Shown in pieces: positions 34,475-45,839 of a stretch of DNA of 64,000 nt. Position numbers and translations under genes: made by a program. A model generated the notes under the pieces. It did no database searches. It was not told where the DNA came from and saw only the letters and a list, made by a program, of their open reading frames with translations. Origin of the DNA: Clitopilus passeckerianus. Lineage: Eukaryota > Basidiomycota > Agaricomycetes > Agaricales > Entolomataceae. Every line of letters begins with the position of its first letter. Position 1 is the first letter of the stretch. Location of the stretch: NCBI GenBank assembly GCA_944990035.1, contig CALYLX010000111.1, forward strand, positions 1,178,001 to 1,242,000, given 5' to 3'.

Positions 34475-36552
34475 TCAGCGTCGCCGAGCACCCCCGCCCC
34501 CACTACCCAATACAACCAACCTAGCGCCTCTCTTCTTTCTATTCCCGGCGTTTCTCTCCAGCTCGTGCCACGCAGCATCTACATCCCACTCGTCGGGCTC
34601 CCGTTCCCTTCTCTGCGCAGGAGGCAACCTAGGATTACTTGATGGCGCTGAATGCAATGCAGACGCAAAACTCCGTGTTCCCCAAGCGCCGGACGGGACT
34701 AGTGCCAGCGTAGGCGGGCTGGTCTCCTGGGTGGAGTCGGTGAAGCCACATTTTGGTCCTCCACTGATATGGGGACGGTAAATTGAGGTTCGTCCGGCAC
34801 ATAAGAGAAGTCCGAATATGGCCTATTGTTGACCTGCGGATGTCTTGCTGATGCAAGAGCCGTTCTCTCCTTCTCTCGTTCCCGCTCCTCCGCCCGGGCT
34901 CGTGCTCGATCGTCTTTCCGTTCTTTGTCTTTACGTTTGTTCGCTCGTAGTTTGAGAGCACTTTCGAAGTTCTTGAGCCCTTCTTGGCCGACAACGCCCT
35001 CTAGATCTGCTTCAACAAATACTACATCTGCTCCCTCAGGCAAATGTGCTAGGTATTTGCATCGCTTCCTCAGGTCGTCATTTACGGATCCTTCGGAGCA
35101 TGCGGCCACCCGGATGGAAATAGTGTCGGGGAAGGAAGAGTAATTGTTGAAGTGCGATAGGAGAATTCGAATATCGAGGGGGTGAAGGAACAATGGAAGC
35201 CCGGAGGCTGCCTGGTAATAATAGTAATCGGAGACTGGAGCGGGGGGGTTGACGTTTCTGCGTTGCCGAGGCCCGTTCCGGTTCTGTGGAGGGTGAGGTC
35301 TGGCTGGAGTGGGTGCAATCGGCGAGTTTACGGGCCCCGATTTAAGCGCAAGGAATTCTTCTGGAACTTCACCAGAATCTGTGTTTGGCTTTGAATCCGG
35401 AGCAACTCGACCACGGTTTGCAGCTACACGTTCTTGGATTTCTCGCTGGTCGCGATGAGCACGGTCAATCTGACCCTTCAGACCTGGCGTCTCGAAAGCA
35501 CCGGCCTTCGCAATTTGATTCCGAACCTTGAATTCGGCACTATCAATGAATGAGATACCAAGGTCATCGTTCATCCCAGCGAGAATTCGGCGCTCCATGG
35601 CAAGTTCATCGAGGTCTCTGGAAAGGTCGGCAGTGAGGTATTCCGGCGTCGCAAGCATGAATTTTGAAAATTCATACACATCGGGAAGGAAGTGGAAAGG
35701 GGCTTGGTGAGGTGGAAGAAGGTCGGAAGGCCAGGTAGATGAACGGGGTAGAGCCAGCGTAGTAATCTGTGGCCGCTGGATAAGCCTCATCCGGAGTATA
35801 GAGCCTGTTTGCGGATTGAGGTCAAGCGCATCTTCTGCCACTGTAGAAGTAGAGGAAGACGCAGAGGGCTGCGTCGGGTCTTCATCTGAGTGGTGGATGC
35901 CCTCATACCACTTGACACTCTTGAGTTGAAACTCATTGACAGAGTCGAAGCAGATAGGACACCGGGCCCATTTGTTATCTGAAGTGTTCAAATAATGAAG
36001 AATGCACGGGAAGCAGAAGATCTAGATGTTCGGGGAATATGTCAGATGTATCGTTACTGGAGTAGGGCAGATAAGACTGACATGTCCACATTTCGTCATA
36101 CGGGGTGCAGTCGGAAGGGACAAACAGATAGGACATGAAAGATTGCTATCCTCCTCTGAGCTAGAAGCAACAGACGCCAGCGCCGAAGAACGTGGAATTA
36201 AGACCTGTAAGATATCTTGCCATTGGAAGAAGCTGGGGAGAATAAATATTAAAATGCCATGAGGCAAATTGATCGAGCAACATACATGTCAGGATCGGCA
36301 AAATGCACTGTATAATCGCCAGTTGGGCTCATAACGAACCGATATTGAGCATTGACGAAACCTTGCGGGGAAAGATATAGGTATATAAAACATTGCTCGA
36401 TCAAAGGAGATGCAGCACATACGTTCCTTGTTCCATACGCCTTGCTGCGTGCCAGTCTTCCTACTTCTCCTAGGAATACTAACAGGAGGTCTAGTCTGCC
36501 TCGGAGGAAGAGAGAAGTTCAGGAGATGGTTCATGTTCTGGTTTGAAGCCAT
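34475..36552 (-). CDS. RNF10-like RING-type E3 ubiquitin ligase
   Basis: Exons 36552-36423, 36361-36286, 36232-36082 and 36021-34475. The start MASNQNMNHLLNFSLPPRQ was chosen; an in-frame ATG 19 codons upstream (36609) is possible. The conserved block FVNAQYRFVMSPTGDYTVHFADPD is followed by a C3HC4 RING assembled over an intron: CPICLSLPTAPRMTKCGH, then IFCFPCILHYL, then CPIC. The rest holds the RNF10-type PLFLHPLDIRILLSHF segment, a K/R/E coiled coil and the C-terminal AWGTRSFASAL...RNAGNRKKRGARLVVLGSGG. Near 34711-34735 the frame changes without a usable intron. One extra base (G run at 34716-34718) restores it and makes 634 codons plus stop. RNF10 ubiquitinates stalled 40S ribosomes in animals. 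Confidence 0.8.
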
Positions 36553-36813
36553 CTTTTGAACACGCTTTGGTGTCAATGTCGCAGGCGGAACTGAGGCAAC
36601 GTTTGTCATCGGCGTCGACAGTTTCGAGAATGTCGTTACCGCCGTTGATACTTTGTCGTCTATAAGAGATTACGAGGAGGAGGGAAACGTCCCTTCCAGT
36701 CTGGGAGCTGACCTCCACTGGAACGAGATGAGGACCGAGTCTCCTTATGTCATGACTCAAGTGACAGTCGATACACGTGCACGGCTCCGTCACTGCCACA
36801 ACCGACAACGACC
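36553..36813. promoter_or_regulatory. short bidirectional promoter
   Basis: The start codons of the RNF10-like gene (-) and WBP11 (+) are 261 bp apart, head to head, so both promoters must share this spacer. Confidence 0.55.
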
Positions 36814-38443
36814 ATGGGCAAGAAGAACTTGAATCCTGCAGATGCTTACCGTGAGTATAGTATACTCCTAATACTGATTAGTGCTAACATTATTTACAGG
36901 GAAAGCACAGCGAAAGAAGGAAGTAAAAAAGGCAGGTTTTATTTCCGCCTTGAACGAACTCGAATTCATAACTGTGTTCAGTAGAACAAGGCAGACAGAT
37001 CCAAAGCCAGGGACCTTGCTATCGTCAAGAAAAATACATGGGGTATGCAACAACCATGCCATTTCACCCTGTTTGTTTCCTGAACAGCATCTATAGACCT
37101 TGAAGATGAAATTAAACGGCTGGAGGAAGAGAACGATTCTGACGAGAAGATACGGTTGTCAGAGCTAAAGGCAGAGCTAGAGAGAATCAACAAGAAAAAG
37201 GCGGAATATGTCGCTGAACATCCGGAGGCTAGACGCCTTGTATATCGTCCACGACCAAAGGAAGGGGAAGAGGTGGAAGAAGTCAAGCTGCCTAAACGCA
37301 GGCTCTTCGACCAGAATGGCCTACCACGACATCCAGAGAGGAGTATATACTACGACTCAGTGATGAACCCATTCGGTGTTGCTCCTCCCGGGATGCAGTA
37401 CGCAGAACGACGTGAGCCCGCTCATTTAGCTGTCTCACTAGCTCTTGAGATTGACCCGTTTTTTCAGCCCCGCTTCCTGGTGAAGTTTGGAGTGACGAAG
37501 AGTCTGATAGTAAGTGCCGTTTGTCATAATATGGTACAATATTAACCACCTATTGGTTAGATGAAGACGATGTTAAAATGCCTTCAGGACCTGCGAATGG
37601 CGAGCCTCCAGAATCCGAACGAGACTACGATGTTGAAGGAATCCCTATGCCAAACGGTCCCCCACCCGGTCAAGTTCTATCAGGTAGGCTTGCGTCAATC
37701 TTTCTAGAATCAAGCTAACAAATTCCTACAGTACCACATCCTGTCGGCTTCCAACCAAGTACTCAATTACCAGGACTCCCTCCAGGCTTCATCCCACAAC
37801 CATGGCAGCCTACTGGCCTTCCCATGCCATCGGGGCCTCCTCCACCTCCAGCTGGGTTTTAATACAACCTGGAATGTCACTGGCGCCACTAGTGGCCCAT
37901 GTGTCTCCATTCCCTCCTGGTACATATCCCCCACCCTACCCTCCCGGATTCTTCCCAAGAAATACCCAATCACCTGCGACGATGCACGATCCTCTGGCCA
38001 ACATACCCCACCAAACAATGCACGCACAACCACCAAGTGCACCATTACCACCTCCACATCCCTCTCTTCCTACAAAACCTGCCGCAGCGAAACACGCATT
38101 GACCAAATCGGAAACAGCTACTGTATTCGCAGCACCTGAGCTACGCGACTTCAAGAAGGAAGCGACTGCTTTCGTTCCAACTGCACTCAAGCGTAAAAAA
38201 CCGGCGACCTCTGCGTCATCAGCGAAAGTGAATGCTGCTCCGGACACTGGCGAGATGAACGAGGAAGATGCGCCCGGCCCTGAACGACCCGACCTGCTTG
38301 ACACCTTGAGGGGTCAGTTTGGACCTACTTCGACAGCCCAGCAGTCATCACCGCCTTCGAAAAAGGCGAAGGTTGAAGAGAAGAGCGACTATGAAAAGTG
38401 GATGGAGGATATGGGTGATGCCCTCAAACCTCCTAACACATAG
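36814..38443 (+). CDS. WBP11: WBP11-like splicing factor
   Basis: Exons 36814-36850, 36900-36931, 36985-37042, 37097-37411, 37468-37509, 37561-37683 and 37732-38443. The protein begins MGKKNLNPADAYRKAQRKKEVKKNKADRSKARD and continues with a coiled coil (DLEDEIKRLEEEN...ELKAELERINKKKAEY), SIYYDSVMNPFGVAPPGMQYAERPPLPGEVW and Pro-rich runs that bind WW/SH3 domains. It ends EEKSDYEKWMEDMGDAL. WBP11 is a nuclear spliceosome-associated activator of PP1/PQBP1 partners. The intron 36932-36984 uses a GC donor (GCAGGT). At 37857-37860 the frame shifts in a T run. One added T gives 439 residues; a 115 nt intron would delete a clearly coding Pro-rich segment. Confidence 0.82.
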
Positions 38444-38658
38444 CTTGTTCTAGCTGCCCCACATGCATAATATAGTCTTCTGATAGATTATGCCATTCAA
38501 TAAAGCCTCTTAAAGGTGTTGAGATGACATTGTTATGATCCCGACTTCGAGGCATGCCGCCGAAATGAATATCTTTTCCCCGAACGAACCTCGTGATTAG
38601 CCGAGTCTAGGCGATACGATGATAAAACGCAGCCGTCAGGACTCCATGACTCCAAACG

Positions 38659-40013
38659 ATGTTTGCAACAACGAGCGCCTCTCAAAGTATCATCCTGCAG
38701 CCCAGACCGTACTCTAAGGCGTCTGGGAGGCTACTCCTGTTACCACTCTTGCCTTCGCCGGCACCGTTGCAACCACTCCCTGTGGAGGTGTGGTCCGAAA
38801 TCGTGGCGTACGTCCTTCTGACAGAGGGAACACATGCAACGGCCGTTTCGCTATTGAAAGTGTGCAGAGGCTTTACGGTATGTGCTCGAAATATCATGTA
38901 CAGTCCTTCACTGACGAGGAACATTGACAGGAGGTTGCACGCCCATTATTCTACACGCACGTTGACATCTTCAATGTCACCGCACTCGACAAATTCCAGA
39001 AAGTCTTGCTGAACGGTGAACAAACGTGGGACTCACTCCGAAGAATACCATACTCTACGCCAGGACGATGGGTGCAGACACTAGACTTCTCGAAACTGGC
39101 CTTCAATTCGCAGGACAGTGCCTTGGAAGTCGACTCTCTTCTCACCAAGCTATTTCCGCTCGTCCCGTTTCTTTCGCGTCTCACCATGAGCCCTTCCTTT
39201 GTGCTAAGCAGGAGAGCACTAGCGAGTCTCGGAGACCGTGATGGGATACAGCGACTGAAATACTTGGAAGGCATCACCTACACCTTCAATGCTTTCTCAA
39301 AACTGGGCAATGATCCTTTCTTACGCCTCCTGAGACAGTGTCCCAATCTCGAAGAGCTTGATGTGCTAGGACACGGACCTGATCCTGCGGACCTAGACGC
39401 CCTTGCACAACAACATATGGAAGATGGCCCTCCTGAGGACTTCATTCCTCTGGACCTTCCTCAACTTCATACTCTTTCACTCCTTTCAATGCACACGTCT
39501 CCGCTCCTACTTGCGCTCTTGCATTCGCCACTTCTAGCCCTGAAGAAGCTCACATTGACACCCTACGATGATATTGATTATCCCGCCGGATTATCATCAA
39601 GATTCATCACCGTGCATGGAGAGAAGCTTCGGTCCTTGCTCCTGTACACACCCAAAGCCTGGCCTACTCGTCTGCATCCTTCACCAGCCAACTTGCTCAC
39701 CAGCTGCCCCAACCTTCGTCATCTATCCCTCGAGAAGCCCCTCCCGAAGCTTCACCTTTATTCCAAACACCCACTTCGTATTTTGTCGATTCCACGCCCA
39801 GACATCGAGCTTTGGAAGCACCTGGAATCAAGGCTCCGCTTCCTCCCTGGCTTAACCGTGCTGCGTACCAGGGACGTCAAGTGGCTCAGATCTGGTATGA
39901 ACGCCAGAGCCAGAGAGGCAGGCGTACAGGGAGAGATGAGGGAATGGAAGAAGAAGCTGAGCCGATATGGCATTCAGCTTCTAGACGCGGAATGGAGTGA
40001 TATCAAGGAGTGA
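38659..40013 (+). CDS. F-box protein with LRR-like C-terminus
   Basis: Two exons (38659-38877 and 38931-40013), 433 residues. The F-box-like segment LQPLPVEVWSEIVAYVLLTEG...AVSLLKVCRGFTEVARPLFYTHV precedes repeated Leu-rich strands such as CPNLEELDVLG, LPQLHTLSLLSMH and SCPNLRHLSLEKP. Proteins of this layout are abundant in basidiomycetes and act as SCF substrate receptors. The target is unknown. Confidence 0.8.
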
Positions 40014-40336
40014 TTGAAGTCTTTCCAGCGTTCCCCGGGCTGACGTCGCTAATAACACAACCCCTTCTACTCACCATGTATCAGTACTCTGACTACTGTA
40101 GCCTAATGTTTATCCCACCGCCATTCATCTGATTATCCGCTTGCCCGGTCCCATCATGAAGGATCAACGCCCCAAGCAGTACCTTATAAATCACCGAAGC
40201 AACCTGCTACACAATGATCCACGTTTGATGAGTGAGTCAGAAACCAAGAGTATCATACAAAGGGGATCGATGCCCTCAACATGGTTGAAATACCTTACCT
40301 GGTGGCCAAAATCAAAACCAACCATCCCCAGCTCTG
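40014..40336. other. intergenic with TATA-like element
   Basis: CTTATAAATC at about 40183-40191 is a plausible TATA element for the PhzF-like gene. Confidence 0.45.
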
Positions 40337-41341
40337 ATGTCTTCTACAGCTCGCTTTGCCATCATCGCAGCCTTTGCGGATAATCCGGATGCTGGAAATC
40401 CGGCTGCTGTTACGTTCATAGACGTCGACAAACATTCTGACGATATATATGGCAAACTGTCGCGGAACTTTAACCAGCCTATCTCGTCCTTCGTCTCGCC
40501 AAACCCACGGCCGGAAAGTAACGAAAAGGTTCTCCATTACGACATTCGCTATTTTACACCAAATGGAACTGAAGTTCCTCTATGTGGGCATGGTACCCTA
40601 GCTGCTGGAAAGGCAGTTCTCAACAGTGGAGATGCGACTGAAGCCGTGGTGGCTATCGAATTCCATACCAAGACTCGTGGTACGGTAACTGTCTGGAAAA
40701 GGCCTGAGGGACAGCTTGAACTATCTGCAAATGCGCACATTACCTCCGACCCAGATAGAGGTCAGTATGCTCTGATGATGGGCATCCTGAAGAAGACCTT
40801 TGATAGGGAAGTCGCTGTGAATTATATTGGCTTGGGAACGCACGATTACAGCGACTGTAAGAGATATTCGTCTACTTGATATGATCGACATTTTCAAAGT
40901 TTGCAGATATGCTCGTTGAGCTAGATGAGAAGGAGAATCTCAAGGAATTATCCTTCCATGCATCGGCTCTGGTTCGTATTCTGTGCCTCGATGTGACGAT
41001 TAATGATACTCAAGCCGACAAATTAGAGAGAAACTGGCCGCATAGTCCATGTTTTCACAGCTAGTTGCTCCAAAGGCCCAGAACGCTTCCATACGCGCAT
41101 GTTTGCGCCAGGATTTGTCCCAGGGGATGAAGACCCTGTTTGTGCTACTGCACATTGCCTTTTGACTCCTTACTGGTCGAAGAAGTTCGATGTCCCAAGA
41201 GGACAAGAGCTCCAGGCAAAGCAAGTCAGTGCAAGGGGCGGAGAATTGAGGTTGATCTGGGACGCAGAGGTAGACAAGATACACTTGAAGGGAAAGTTAG
41301 CAGAGATTGCCCATGGGGAGGTCTTTCTTTCAGCTTCGTAA
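40337..41341 (+). CDS. PhzF-family epimerase/isomerase-like protein
   Basis: Three exons (40337-40856, 40907-40971, 41027-41341), 299 residues. The family signatures are FADNPDAGNPAAVTFID, RYFTPNGTEVPLCGHGTLAAG in the first half, and FAPGFVPGDEDPVCATAHCLLTPYW in the second half, which form the two-lobed diaminopimelate-epimerase fold. The stretch NFNQPISSFVS stands where classical PhzF has N-x-S-E-T-x-F-V, so the catalytic Glu seems absent. Substrate unknown. Confidence 0.8.
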
Positions 41342-42014
41342 TGCAATCCCAGAGTATACCCTGTCGCCTTAAATCTCCTGTCGTTCAGCCTCATCTTAAA
41401 TGAACGCTGCTTGCTGATAGTGCTTTTTCTGAAAAGGCCCGAATGACGTGGTGGTTTGTGGATTTTGTTGAAATGGTCATAGTTAGAAACAATGGAAGGT
41501 GTGGCTGTGGTACGCGCTACTCCATCTTCCATGTTAGCTGCTACTATCATCAAGGGCCTTCGTCTGGTTTTCTTTCTCCCTCTAGGCTCCAGGCTTGGTT
41601 TGGCTCTTGAGCTCACTGTGAAGACTCGCTCTGCTGGCAACTGAATGCAAACATGCCCTTCTGGACATAAACCAACTAGTGGCGGCTGTTACATCTTCAA
41701 GGCTAGCCCTTGGACGGCCTTGCCAATTTGACAGATAGTGACCTTTATATTCATCTGTCAATGCGGATAGGCACGCTGATCATTGTTCACGAAGGGTTTT
41801 AAAACAGAAGGTTTGGCCAGCTTCCCGCATTTTTTCTATGATTTGACCTTATATTACTTTGGCATGGCCGAGTCAAATCGTCATAACGCAAGCTGTAGTG
41901 GCATACTTCTATCCAAAGAAATGAACCATCGCAGCGCCCATGAGGAGTTTCGTTGACCTCAAAACCCAGCTAGATTGACGGTTTAAAGTTGTTCTGCCTT
42001 CCGAATCACCAGCC
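41342..42014. other. intergenic, no gene seen
   Basis: A minus ORF at 41170-41640 overlaps the PhzF exon and has no motif. I treat it as a shadow. The rest is non-coding. Confidence 0.5.
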
Positions 42015-42758
42015 ATGGGCACTCTTCAGATCACCTGCCACAACGGTCCTACCTACGAATTATGGGCCTGGGACCTAGGACCAGTCCGCCGAACTGCACG
42101 CTGCTTACATCGTCTTGGGCCAAGGAAGGGGCTATTTATTGCTCAACTCGGTTCTCGCGGTGGTGAACCAACCGCACTTGTGGTGGCCAAAATAGCGTTC
42201 AGCAATAGGGCCTTGGAGGGCCTCACCCGGGAGTACGATTCTTACAAGAATGAAGTGGCGCCGCTACAGGGTAGCGTCGTTCCCCGTTGCTATGGACTGT
42301 TTAAGGGAAAGATGGAAGGGCAGGATATTGGCTGTCTCCTGCTCGAGAACTGCGCTGGATATCAGGTCAAAACACAGCGGGAGTGGGTCGAACAAAGGTA
42401 TGCACTTTGGTTCAGATTTCCTTCAGCATGTCGTTTCTAAGAACTGTTTATTCTCAGTCGAAAAATGATGTTGGCAACCTGCAGGCTCCATAATGCAGGC
42501 ATTCTTCACGGTGGTTTGGCCGATTTACACCACTTCGTAAGATGCAATGATGGCGTTCGTATCGTGGATTTCTCCCTCGCTGTTCGATATCAATGCCAGG
42601 GCGGCATGCCTAAACTTTATCCCGTCCCTCGTGGGTATGGCGCTTGGAGAGAGAACTACGATGAATCACAGAGCTGCCAGGAGCTGGTCCTTATGAAGGC
42701 TACCTGCGGGTTTGGAAACGAGAGACAGCCAGACCGTGTCCAATACGTCCACTATTAG
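42015..42758 (+). CDS. protein-kinase-like protein with degenerate catalytic motifs
   Basis: Two exons (42015-42397 and 42458-42758), 227 residues. The pattern follows the small kinase-like proteins common in Agaricomycetes: ALVVAKIAF (possible beta-3 Lys), LTREYDSYKNEV (possible alpha-C Glu), QDIGCLLLENC (hinge), then HNAGILHGGLADLHHFV in place of HxDxxxxN and VRIVDFSLAV in place of DFG. The catalytic Asp position reads Gly and the Asn position His. It is tail to tail with the FAD monooxygenase, 73 bp apart. Confidence 0.6.
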
Positions 42759-42831
42759 AGGGTCACAGTAGTCAAAAAGCCTTTCAAGAATCCGTAGAAA
42801 TATCAACCCATTTTTATTGGACTTGTGGCAA

Positions 42832-44565
42832 TCAATGGGGAGACCCGTACATATCCATCAATTTCCTATCGACCTCTTGCACAAGATCATGAGACCAAAC
42901 TGGCTGGAATCTATCCCTGTACTGCTCTGGAATATCCTGATCGTTCAAGAGTCCAGGGCCATAATTTTCGTATCGTTTCCCTTGTATGGTGCTTTCTTGT
43001 ACGACCATGTTTCCCCTAGGGACACGTAACGTATTATACGCCTCTAAGGCAGCCTTTTTCCGAGGTCAGACATTCAGCATGCAAGGGAATACCTGGTAAG
43101 ACTCACATCTAGGTTATCAATATTGGTCTTGGAATGCAACAGCAACCTGCAGAGCACAAAGGCATCCTCTATCCCTTGTCCTGCTCCAGCACCGAGGTGG
43201 GGTAATGTTGCATGAGCCTTTAGAAGGTACTTCAGTAAGAGCAATAGCTAACATAATGATCCTACCTACAGCATCACCAACGAGCGCTACACGGTCCTTG
43301 ACGTAACGCTGCATAGGCGGGTCTAGGTAGTGGAGGTACCATTTGCTGACCTCCTTGATCTGGTCAATGATAAGTTTGGCATCTGGTCCCCAATCTTCAA
43401 ACTTCTTCTTCAGCTCCGCTTGGGATGCAGGTTGTACCCAGTTCTTGCTGGTCACTGCAGGAGGAGAGTCTGCGGCAAAGATCACGATATTGATCTGCGT
43501 AAAGGTTAGAGTCTATTTTCAATCGCTGTTCAGAGAAAGGCGCACATTTTGCCCACCGTTGACGGAAAAGGTTATCCAGTGCTGTGATAAGGTCATCATC
43601 CAGTGAAATTTCCGGTTAGTCGAGGACGCACTTTATCTTTTCCGATCCAACACAAAGCCCTGGACGCCATATCCGTTTTGACACCAGCCTTTCTCAGAGT
43701 ATCCATTGGTAGCATAGCACGGTACGCCACCCTGCCAGAATATACCGCTTCGGCATCAGGTTTCACGAAGCCACGGATATTGCTTTTGATGCCATCTGCA
43801 CCAATGACTAGGTCTGCTTCGAAGGTTTGGCCATTCGAAAAATGGAGGATGCAAGCTTTGGAATTAGCTGCGCGCTCTATTGAGACACATCGCATGTTGA
43901 ATTTGAGAATTTCTGGGTCAACCATAGGTGCCAAAGCGTCAAGGTAGGCAGGCCTGAGATGGATTGTCGGTTTCAGAAGTCCAAGAGGTAGTCATGAACG
44001 AACCTGTATATGCCTGCTGCCATTAGCTCTGAGCAAACTTTGTACTAGGAGCTCGTTAGCACTTGTTGGGATCATTCATGACGATTCAGAGATTCAAGAC
44101 GTACATCGAATAGTTCCTTATGGTCTCCTGTCCCGGAAAGATACAAAAATGGGGTCATCGAGGGAGAAACCTCATCGGAGCGTTCTAGGACGGATTTGTG
44201 GACGCCAATGGCTTCAAGGACGCGAAGGGCGTTTGGACCTATTAGGGTATTGGTCTCAGGATGATTGCCGTGCAGTAGATAGCTTAAATCGAAGATACCT
44301 AGAGCGACCCCAGCTCCAACCTCGCCTAGCTGGGCCTAAAGCCAGAGACAAGTCAGTTCAGGCTTCAATAGCACGGGTCTTCGAGGCTTACTGCAGCTTC
44401 GAAGACCGTCACATTGAGACCGGCCTTTGCAAGGATAACAGCGCTGAGGCCTGATGGTCAGCATACCGCGCCTGGCACCCAAGCCTCCTTCACGCACCAC
44501 GTTAGCCCCGTAATTCCACCTCCAACGACCGCAATCCTTATATCCTTCTTAGGGTCATGCGACAT
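42832..44565 (-). CDS. FAD-dependent monooxygenase, salicylate-hydroxylase type
   Basis: Ten exons: 44565-44498, 44443-44392, 44335-44299, 44238-44105, 44044-44004, 43953-43632, 43581-43546, 43494-43270, 43217-43107 and 43041-42832, giving 411 residues with no frame break. The N-terminus IRIAVVGGGITGLTCAVILAKAG is the dinucleotide-binding GxGxxG motif. DLVIGADGIKSNIR is the DG motif. VALVGDAAHATLPHLGAGAGQGIEDA (joined over an intron) is the GD motif binding the FAD ribityl chain. Such class A flavin monooxygenases hydroxylate aromatic acids. Substrate unknown. Confidence 0.88.
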
Positions 44566-44990
44566 GGTGGGTGGAGAGTACTTAGTCGAGTTCAGATAGT
44601 TTAAGGTACTGTCTTGTTTAAGTACCCTACAGGTTCAAGACCATAAGCGAGGGGCTTCAACCACCAACTTTAGGTGACTTTTCTATAATGACGAGTCGAG
44701 CCCAGCTTCTGTAGGAGCCATGAGTTGATCGCGGCTGGTCATGGGGTGCCAAAACGAAGAAAGTGCCGTCCGAACCCGCACAAAAAGGAGCGGAACTTTG
44801 GGATGTTCCGGACGCTGGAGATAGTCCACCAGATTCAGCGCTTGATTGCAGGTGTCCTGCATTTCAGCGGCGCCCACAACGCGTAAGGAGGGTGAGGGTG
44901 AGAGTTCATCGGCGTCGGCAACTGCAAGCTACTCAGCAGTCTCGACGCGCATCGGCTACTATTTCCACGATTCGATCATACTCCAGCGCC
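44566..44990. other. divergent promoter of FAD monooxygenase and FHIT
   Basis: Head-to-head spacer of 425 bp. No clear TATA element. Confidence 0.5.
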
Positions 44991-45690
44991 ATGACCTCAA
45001 GACTCCTGTTCTCTTCAATAGAGGTTACCAAACAAGCCTTTTATCGTTCGCAGCTCTCTTATGCTATCGTGAACCTGAAACCAATAGTTCCTGGACGTCA
45101 GTGAAATTTCTCGCAACAGCTGACACCATTCAGTGATTGATTCCGTGGACTAGATGTTCTCGTGTGTCCAACACGCCCTGTTCCTCGTCTATCCGACCTT
45201 AATGGTTAGGACCTACAGGCTATATTTTGTGATAGATCCGATGTTGACCGTGGAATGCAGATTCAGAGCTAACCTCCTTGATGCACTCTGTTCAACACGT
45301 CGGAAAAGTGATTGAACGCGCCTATGCCGCTGATGCATTGACTATTGCATGCCAGGTGAGCATACGAATCTTGCAGGATAACTGGATCTTACTCGTTCTG
45401 ATGACATACAGGACGGCAGAGCTGCTGGCCAGAGTGTTGCCCATGTCCATTTTCATCTACTCCCAAGGAAATTGAAGGGAGACCGGTTTTCCGACAAGAA
45501 CGATGAAGTTTACCCCGCACTCGAGCAAAATGAAGCATCTCTGGTTTCTGCGCATCAACAAGTGGCTTCGGAGTCTCTGAAAGTAGACGCGGACGAAGAC
45601 AGACTGCCTCGCAGTATGGAAGAGATGGAGCAAGAAGCAAATTGGCTAAGGACATTTTTCGAACAGGTAAATGAGGACAATGCAAACTAG
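44991..45690 (+). CDS. HNT2: FHIT/HNT2-type dinucleoside triphosphate hydrolase
   Basis: Four exons (44991-45096, 45154-45204, 45261-45355, 45412-45690), 176 residues. The HIT-family features are QAFYRSQLSYAIVNLKPIVPGHVLV, RPVPRLSDL, TIACQDGRAAGQSVAHVHFHLLPRK with the catalytic H-x-H-x-H triad (HVHFH), and a C-terminal REANWLRTFF-like helix. It hydrolyses Ap3A/Ap4A. The frame is open upstream, so a longer N-terminus (organelle form) is possible. Confidence 0.88.
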
Positions 45691-45839
45691 GAATACAGCA
45701 AACAGTACAAGTACAGACTGGGAAGTATAGAATGTAGAGGCAGTATACTGCTCTAGAATGTACAAATGAAATGGGAAAGTGTTCAAAATGAGAGTAGAAA
45801 TACATTGAGAAAGACGTGTCAGGAAATGAATAATGGGCT

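Noticed and set aside
41170..41640. 156-residue minus ORF over the PhzF 3' end
   Set aside because: Basic, low-complexity, antisense to a conserved exon, no motif.
40337..44565. Secondary-metabolite cluster (PhzF, FAD monooxygenase, methyltransferase elsewhere)
   Set aside because: No backbone synthase (PKS, NRPS, terpene cyclase) is present and neighbours are housekeeping genes.
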